Shown in pieces: positions 5,372 through 8,626 of a stretch of 8,626 bases of DNA. The stretch is from Bradyrhizobiaceae bacterium. Its GTDB lineage: Bacteria; Pseudomonadota; Alphaproteobacteria; Rhizobiales; Hyphomicrobiaceae. The notes under the pieces are model-generated. The model made no database searches. It was not told where the DNA came from and saw only the letters and a list, made by a program, of their open reading frames with translations. Location of the stretch: positions 1-8,626 of the forward strand of contig CANJPN010000243.1 in assembly GCA_947475855.1 (NCBI GenBank), read 5' to 3'. How positions within the stretch are numbered: position 1 is the stretch's first letter; each line of letters begins with the position of its first letter. The position numbers and the translations under genes are program-made.

Positions 5372-7945
5372 ATGAGAATGCGATCGCCCATACTGCCGCC
5401 GGCCCAACCCAAGCTGAAGCGAAAGCGCCGCCGTAGCGCAATCCTCGGGCTTCTCGGCTTTGCGTTCGCCGCGGGCGTCGCCCTATTCTTGGTCGGCGCA
5501 GCAGCCGTCGGCTACTTCCTTTGGCAGGCTTCCAAAGACCTCCCGAGCTACGAGCGCCTCGCCGAGTACGAGCCGCCGGTGATGACGCGCATTCACGCGC
5601 ATGACGGTTCGATGATCAAGGAATACGCGCGCGAGCGCCGCATCTTCGTTCCGATCAACACGGTGCCGAAACTGGTGACGGCAGCCTTCGTTTCGGCCGA
5701 AGACAAACGCTTCTATGAGCATAATGGCCTGGACTTCATCGGCATCGGCCGCGCAGCCATGAAGTTCGCCGAAGCCAAGCTCACCGGACGAGGCAGCATT
5801 CAGGGCGCTTCGACCATCACGCAGCAGGTCGCCAAGAACATGCTGCTGTCGAGTGAGCGCACCTTCGACCGAAAGATCCGCGAAGCAATCCTTTCGACCC
5901 GCATCGAACGAGCCTTCCCCAAGGACAAGATCCTCGAACTCTACCTCAACGAGATCTTTCTCGGCATCGGCGCGTACGGCGTCGCCGCCGCCGGCCTGAC
6001 CTATTTCAGCAAGGAATTGAAGGATCTGACGATCGAGGAAGCTGCCTACCTGGCGGCCCTTCCCAAGGCACCGAGCTTCTACCATCCCTTCCGCCGTACC
6101 AAGGAAGCCACCACACGCCGCAATTGGATCATCGATGAGATGGCCGGCAACGGCTACATCACGCGCGCTGACGCAGAGGCCGCCAAGGCCAAGCCGCTGA
6201 CGGTCAACATCCGCAACTTCGGCGCCCACGTTTTTGCCTCCGAGTTTTTCGCCGAGGACGTCCGGCGCACGCTGCTCGCCCAGTACGGCGAGGATAAGCT
6301 CTACGGTGGCGGTCTGTCGGTTCGCACGACCCTCGATCCGAAACTGCAGCAATTCGCCCACAAGGCGCTCCACCAGGGGCTTGTCGATTTCGATCGCAGC
6401 CGCGGTTGGCGCGGCGCCGTCCAGAGGATCGACGTGAGCGGCGACTGGGGCGTTCGCCTCGCCCAGATCGATGTTGCGACCGACGTTGCACCGTGGCGCC
6501 TCGGCGTCGTGCTCGAGGTGACGAAGGGCAACATTCTCGTCGGACTTCGCCCCAGCCCTCAACCCGGCGGTCAGCTCCCCAAGGACCGGGAGGCAGTCCG
6601 CGTTGGCTTCGAGGAAATGAGGTGGGCCGGCAAGTTCACATCGACCGAAGGCGGCAAGGGGCGCGCGCCGGCGCAACCCGGCGACGTCGTGAACATGGGT
6701 GACGTGATCTGGGTCGCACCTAAGGATTCCGAAAACCCGACAGGCCCTTGGTCTTTGATGCAGATCCCCGATGTCGGCGGTGGCCTGCTGGCCATGGACC
6801 CGCATACCGGCCGGATACTCGCGGTCGCGGGTGGGTTCTCTTACGAGATCAGCCAGTTCGACCGTGCCTTGCAGGCCAAGCGTCAACCCGGCTCTTCATA
6901 CAAGCCGCTCGTCTACGCAACCGCACTCGACAATGGCTACAAGCCGACGTCCATCGTGCTCGATGAAGCCATCGAAATCGAATCCCGGCCGGGCCAGACT
7001 TGGAAGCCGGAGAACTATGGTGGCGGCCAGGGCTCCGGACCTGCCACGCTACGCACCGGTATCGAAAAATCGCGCAACATGATGACAGCACGCCTGGGTC
7101 AGGATCTCGGCATGCCGGTTATCGTCGAGTATTCCAAGCGCTTCGGCGCATACGAGGACCTCCCCCCGTTGCCTGCCATGGTGCTGGGCGCCGGCGAGAC
7201 CACAGTGGTTAGAATGGTAACGGCCTACGCAGCGTTCGCCAACGGCGGCAAACAGGTGCGTGCCACCCTCATCGATCGCATCCAGGACCGTTGGGGTCGC
7301 ACGGTCTGGCGTCACGACCAGAGCCGTTGCGACAACTGCAAGGCGGACAGCTGGAAGGACCAGGCGGAACCCGAGATCGCAGACGATCGCCGCCAGATAC
7401 TCGACCCGCACACCGCCTACCAGATGACCTCGATGCTCGAAGGCGCCGTCAACCGCGGCACGGGCACGATCATCAATAAGTACCTGCCCAACACACCCGT
7501 AGCCGGCAAGACCGGCACGACGAACGACAGTAAAGACGTCTGGTTCGTAGGCTATACGCCCGACCTCGTCGTCGGCATCTATGTCGGCTACGACAACCCG
7601 AAGCCGATGGGTAAATCGACCACAGGCGGCCAGATCGCCGCACCGATATTCGGCAACTTCATGAAGATGGCCCTGGGTGACAAAAAGCCCGTGCCATTCC
7701 GCACGCCACCGGGCCTGAAGCAAGTGTGGGTCAACAAGACAACCGGCCTCCGCGCCAACCGCGGCGATTCCGATGCGATCCCGGAATACTTCAAGCCTGG
7801 TGAGGAGCCCGACGACGGCTCGTCGTTCCTGGGCTTCGAACAGGCATCTTTCGATGGCGACCGCGGCGCCCAGCGCCGTGCGCCAGATCCCTATGCTGCG
7901 CGCCCGGCCCCACGCCCCCAGCCCGGCATATTCGGAACGTGGTGA
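5372..7945 (+). CDS. mrcA: Bifunctional class A penicillin-binding protein PBP1A
   Basis: Inner-membrane peptidoglycan synthase: it polymerises lipid II glycan strands and cross-links stem peptides in the periplasm. The 857 residues show a basic cytoplasmic start (KLKRKRRR, 14-21), one membrane anchor about 23-50, GT51 about 80-250, an OB-like inter-domain region about 340-460, and a transpeptidase about 470-765. GT51 motifs are EDKRFYEHNG (catalytic E110), GASTITQQ (145-152), RKIREA (167-172) and ELYLNEIFLG (189-198). Transpeptidase motifs are SSYK with nucleophile S508, SRN at 567-569 and KTG at 713-715. A CDNC pair (C653, C656) precedes the KTG box. The tail from about 815 is Pro/Arg-rich. 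ATG 5372 and ATG 5378 are both possible starts: an in-frame TAG at 5360 excludes longer ones, and neither has a good Shine-Dalgarno. It follows amiC on the same strand. Full length with all motifs, so presumably active. Confidence 0.97.
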   Translation: MRMRSPILPPAQPKLKRKRRRSAILGLLGFAFAAGVALFLVGAAAVGYFLWQASKDLPSYERLAEYEPPVMTRIHAHDGSMIKEYARERRIFVPINTVPKLVTAAFVSAEDKRFYEHNGLDFIGIGRAAMKFAEAKLTGRGSIQGASTITQQVAKNMLLSSERTFDRKIREAILSTRIERAFPKDKILELYLNEIFLGIGAYGVAAAGLTYFSKELKDLTIEEAAYLAALPKAPSFYHPFRRTKEATTRRNWIIDEMAGNGYITRADAEAAKAKPLTVNIRNFGAHVFASEFFAEDVRRTLLAQYGEDKLYGGGLSVRTTLDPKLQQFAHKALHQGLVDFDRSRGWRGAVQRIDVSGDWGVRLAQIDVATDVAPWRLGVVLEVTKGNILVGLRPSPQPGGQLPKDREAVRVGFEEMRWAGKFTSTEGGKGRAPAQPGDVVNMGDVIWVAPKDSENPTGPWSLMQIPDVGGGLLAMDPHTGRILAVAGGFSYEISQFDRALQAKRQPGSSYKPLVYATALDNGYKPTSIVLDEAIEIESRPGQTWKPENYGGGQGSGPATLRTGIEKSRNMMTARLGQDLGMPVIVEYSKRFGAYEDLPPLPAMVLGAGETTVVRMVTAYAAFANGGKQVRATLIDRIQDRWGRTVWRHDQSRCDNCKADSWKDQAEPEIADDRRQILDPHTAYQMTSMLEGAVNRGTGTIINKYLPNTPVAGKTGTTNDSKDVWFVGYTPDLVVGIYVGYDNPKPMGKSTTGGQIAAPIFGNFMKMALGDKKPVPFRTPPGLKQVWVNKTTGLRANRGDSDAIPEYFKPGEEPDDGSSFLGFEQASFDGDRGAQRRAPDPYAARPAPRPQPGIFGTW

Positions 7946-7954
7946 CGGAGTACC

Positions 7955-8044
7955 TGTAGGGCGGGTCAGCGGCTCTGCCGCGCAACCCGCCCCCGCACTC
8001 CGCCGCACGCCGCGGGTAGGCTCGCTGTGCTTGCCTGCCCTACA
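7955..8044. repeat. REP/BIME-like inverted pair between mrcA and prfB
   Basis: The 90-base element is bounded by TGTAGGGC (7955-7962) and its exact reverse complement GCCCTACA (8037-8044). The left half folds as GGGCGGGT (7959-7966) with ACCCGCCC (7985-7992), capped by GCGGC-TCT-GCCGC (7969-7981). The right half is a diverged copy in inverse orientation: G plus GGTAGGC (8014-8021) pairs with GCCTGCC plus C (8033-8040) through one G-U pair. It resembles the widespread intergenic GTAGGG(T/C)GGGT...ACCC class of short palindromes in proteobacterial genomes, as I recall it. Starting 9 bases after the mrcA stop, it may also end or stabilise the mrcA transcript. There is no T-run. Confidence 0.7.
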
Positions 8045-8063
8045 CCACCTGCGACGCCCTCGC

Positions 8064-8092
8064 GTTTACAGACGCGGCGCGAACACCTATAT
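8064..8092 (+). promoter_or_regulatory. Putative prfB promoter
   Basis: GTTTAC (8064-8069) and CTATAT (8087-8092) stand exactly 17 bases apart. Compared with the rhizobial consensus CTTGAC-N17-CTATAT, the -10 is perfect and the -35 is 4/6; as TTTACA it is 5/6 to TTGACA. The start site would be near 8099, about 33 bases before ATG 8132. The promoter sits just downstream of the BIME-like element, so prfB is probably transcribed separately from mrcA. Confidence 0.6.
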
Positions 8093-8131
8093 CCGCACCA
8101 AACTATTTCCATCGAATCAACGGAGCCGCCC

Positions 8132-8626
8132 ATGCGCGCAGAGGCCCAAAAACTGGTCGATACCATCACGCAGTCGCTGACGCTTTTACGGAGGCATCTT
8201 TGACTGGGATACTGCCGAGGAACGACTGGCCGAGCTGAATAACAAAGCCGAAGACCCCGCCTTATGGTCGAACGCGGCCAACGCGCAGCGTGTCATGCGC
8301 GCGCGCCAGCAGCTCGAAAAGCAGATCGGCATCTACAAGCAGCTCTCGACCGAACTGGAGGACGCCGTCACCCTCGTCGAACTCGGCGAATCCGAAAAGG
8401 ACGACGCCACCATCGCCGAAGGCGAGGCAATGCTGCGCACGTTGAGCGGCACAGTCGCCAAGCGCGAAGTCGAGGCGTTGCTGTCCGGCGAGGCCGACGC
8501 CAACGATGCCTGGCTCGAAGTTCACGCCGGCGCCGGCGGCACCGAGAGCCAGGACTGGGCGCAGATGCTCTTGCGCATGTATATGCGTTGGGCCGAGAAG
8601 CGCGGCTATCAAGTCAAGCTCACCGA
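8132..8626 (+). CDS. prfB: Peptide chain release factor 2, 5' part, with programmed +1 frameshift
   Basis: RF2 recognises UGA and UAA stop codons on the ribosome and triggers hydrolysis of the finished peptide. Frame 0 runs 23 codons from ATG 8132 (MRAEAQKLVD...LLRRHL) to an in-frame TGA at 8201-8203. Skipping T8201 continues in +1 from GAC 8202 as DWDTAEERLAELNNKAEDPALW, then the N-terminal helical domain and the start of the release-factor core (EVHAGAGGTESQDWAQMLLRMYMRWAE). The coding sequence is therefore join(8132..8200,8202..8626), giving 164 complete residues; the GGQ motif and anticodon-like loop lie off the right edge. GGAG at 8122-8125, 6 nt before ATG, is a good ribosome site. RF2 rather than RF1 because of the frameshift and the GTESQDWA sequence. 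The internal stop is a regulatory site, not a mutation. Confidence 0.96.
8190..8204 (+). promoter_or_regulatory. RF2 programmed +1 frameshift site
   Basis: GGAGG (8190-8194), CAT, slippery CTT (8198-8200), TGA (8201-8203), then C (8204). The internal Shine-Dalgarno is 3 bases from CTT, the same spacing as the E. coli RF2 site, and CTTTGAC is the canonical heptamer. When RF2 is scarce the ribosome pauses at TGA and slips +1 to make more RF2. When it is plentiful, translation ends after 23 residues. Confidence 0.96.

Noticed and set aside
5483..6886. 467-codon minus-strand frame opposite mrcA, and a 319-codon one at 7049-8008
   Set aside because: Both are shadows of the PBP1A frame. Their composition looks like reverse-complemented coding sequence, and mrcA is intact with every GT51 and transpeptidase motif.
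8201..8203. In-frame TGA making prfB look like a pseudogene
   Set aside because: It is the programmed frameshift stop, with the canonical CTTTGAC and an upstream GGAGG at the right spacing.

Overview
The window is a high-GC segment of a housekeeping chromosomal region from an alphaproteobacterium, most likely order Hyphomicrobiales (Rhizobiales). Two things point there. The first is the gene order rne (leftward) / amiC - mrcA - prfB (rightward), which I recall as conserved in that order. The second is protein detail: an RNase E with a long acidic insertion inside its S1 domain, and an RF2 beginning MRAEAQKLVD. The putative promoters of amiC and prfB fit the rhizobial form of the housekeeping consensus (CTTGAC-N17-CTATAT) better than the E. 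coli form. I see no phage, IS, tRNA, rRNA or CRISPR.

Layout. Positions 1-2633 (minus strand) hold the first 877 codons of ribonuclease E; its C-terminal end lies off the left edge. Positions 2634-3564 are a 931-base divergent intergenic region without a convincing gene. It appears to hold a long, structured rne leader (a Shine-Dalgarno-occluding hairpin at the start codon and three back-to-back stem-loops farther up), a 31-base palindrome, a putative amiC promoter and a perfect 13-bp tandem duplication in the amiC leader. Positions 3565-5022 encode a periplasmic N-acetylmuramoyl-L-alanine amidase (AMIN plus Amidase_3). Positions 5023-5371 are a 349-base gap with inverted repeats and a short open frame that stops inside the mrcA start codon. 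Positions 5372-7945 encode the bifunctional class A penicillin-binding protein PBP1A. Positions 7946-8131 carry a REP/BIME-like inverted pair and a good promoter. From 8132 the window holds the 5' part of prfB (peptide chain release factor 2), with its programmed +1 frameshift at CTT TGA C.

How the genes work together. AmiC and PBP1A act on the same wall: PBP1A polymerises and cross-links peptidoglycan, and AmiC cleaves stem peptides from it, chiefly for daughter-cell separation. RNase E and RF2 are RNA-decay and translation-termination genes, and both are classical examples of autoregulated genes. RF2 control is explicit here in the frameshift site. RNase E control is only suggested by the structured leader.

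Nothing here is clearly a new system. The items most worth a second look are the rne leader (SD-sequestering hairpin plus tandem stem-loops), the His/Asp-rich stretch within the RNase E S1 insertion, the palindrome between the divergent promoters, and the BIME-like element between mrcA and prfB. All structure claims come from reading complementarity by eye, without folding energies or alignments.
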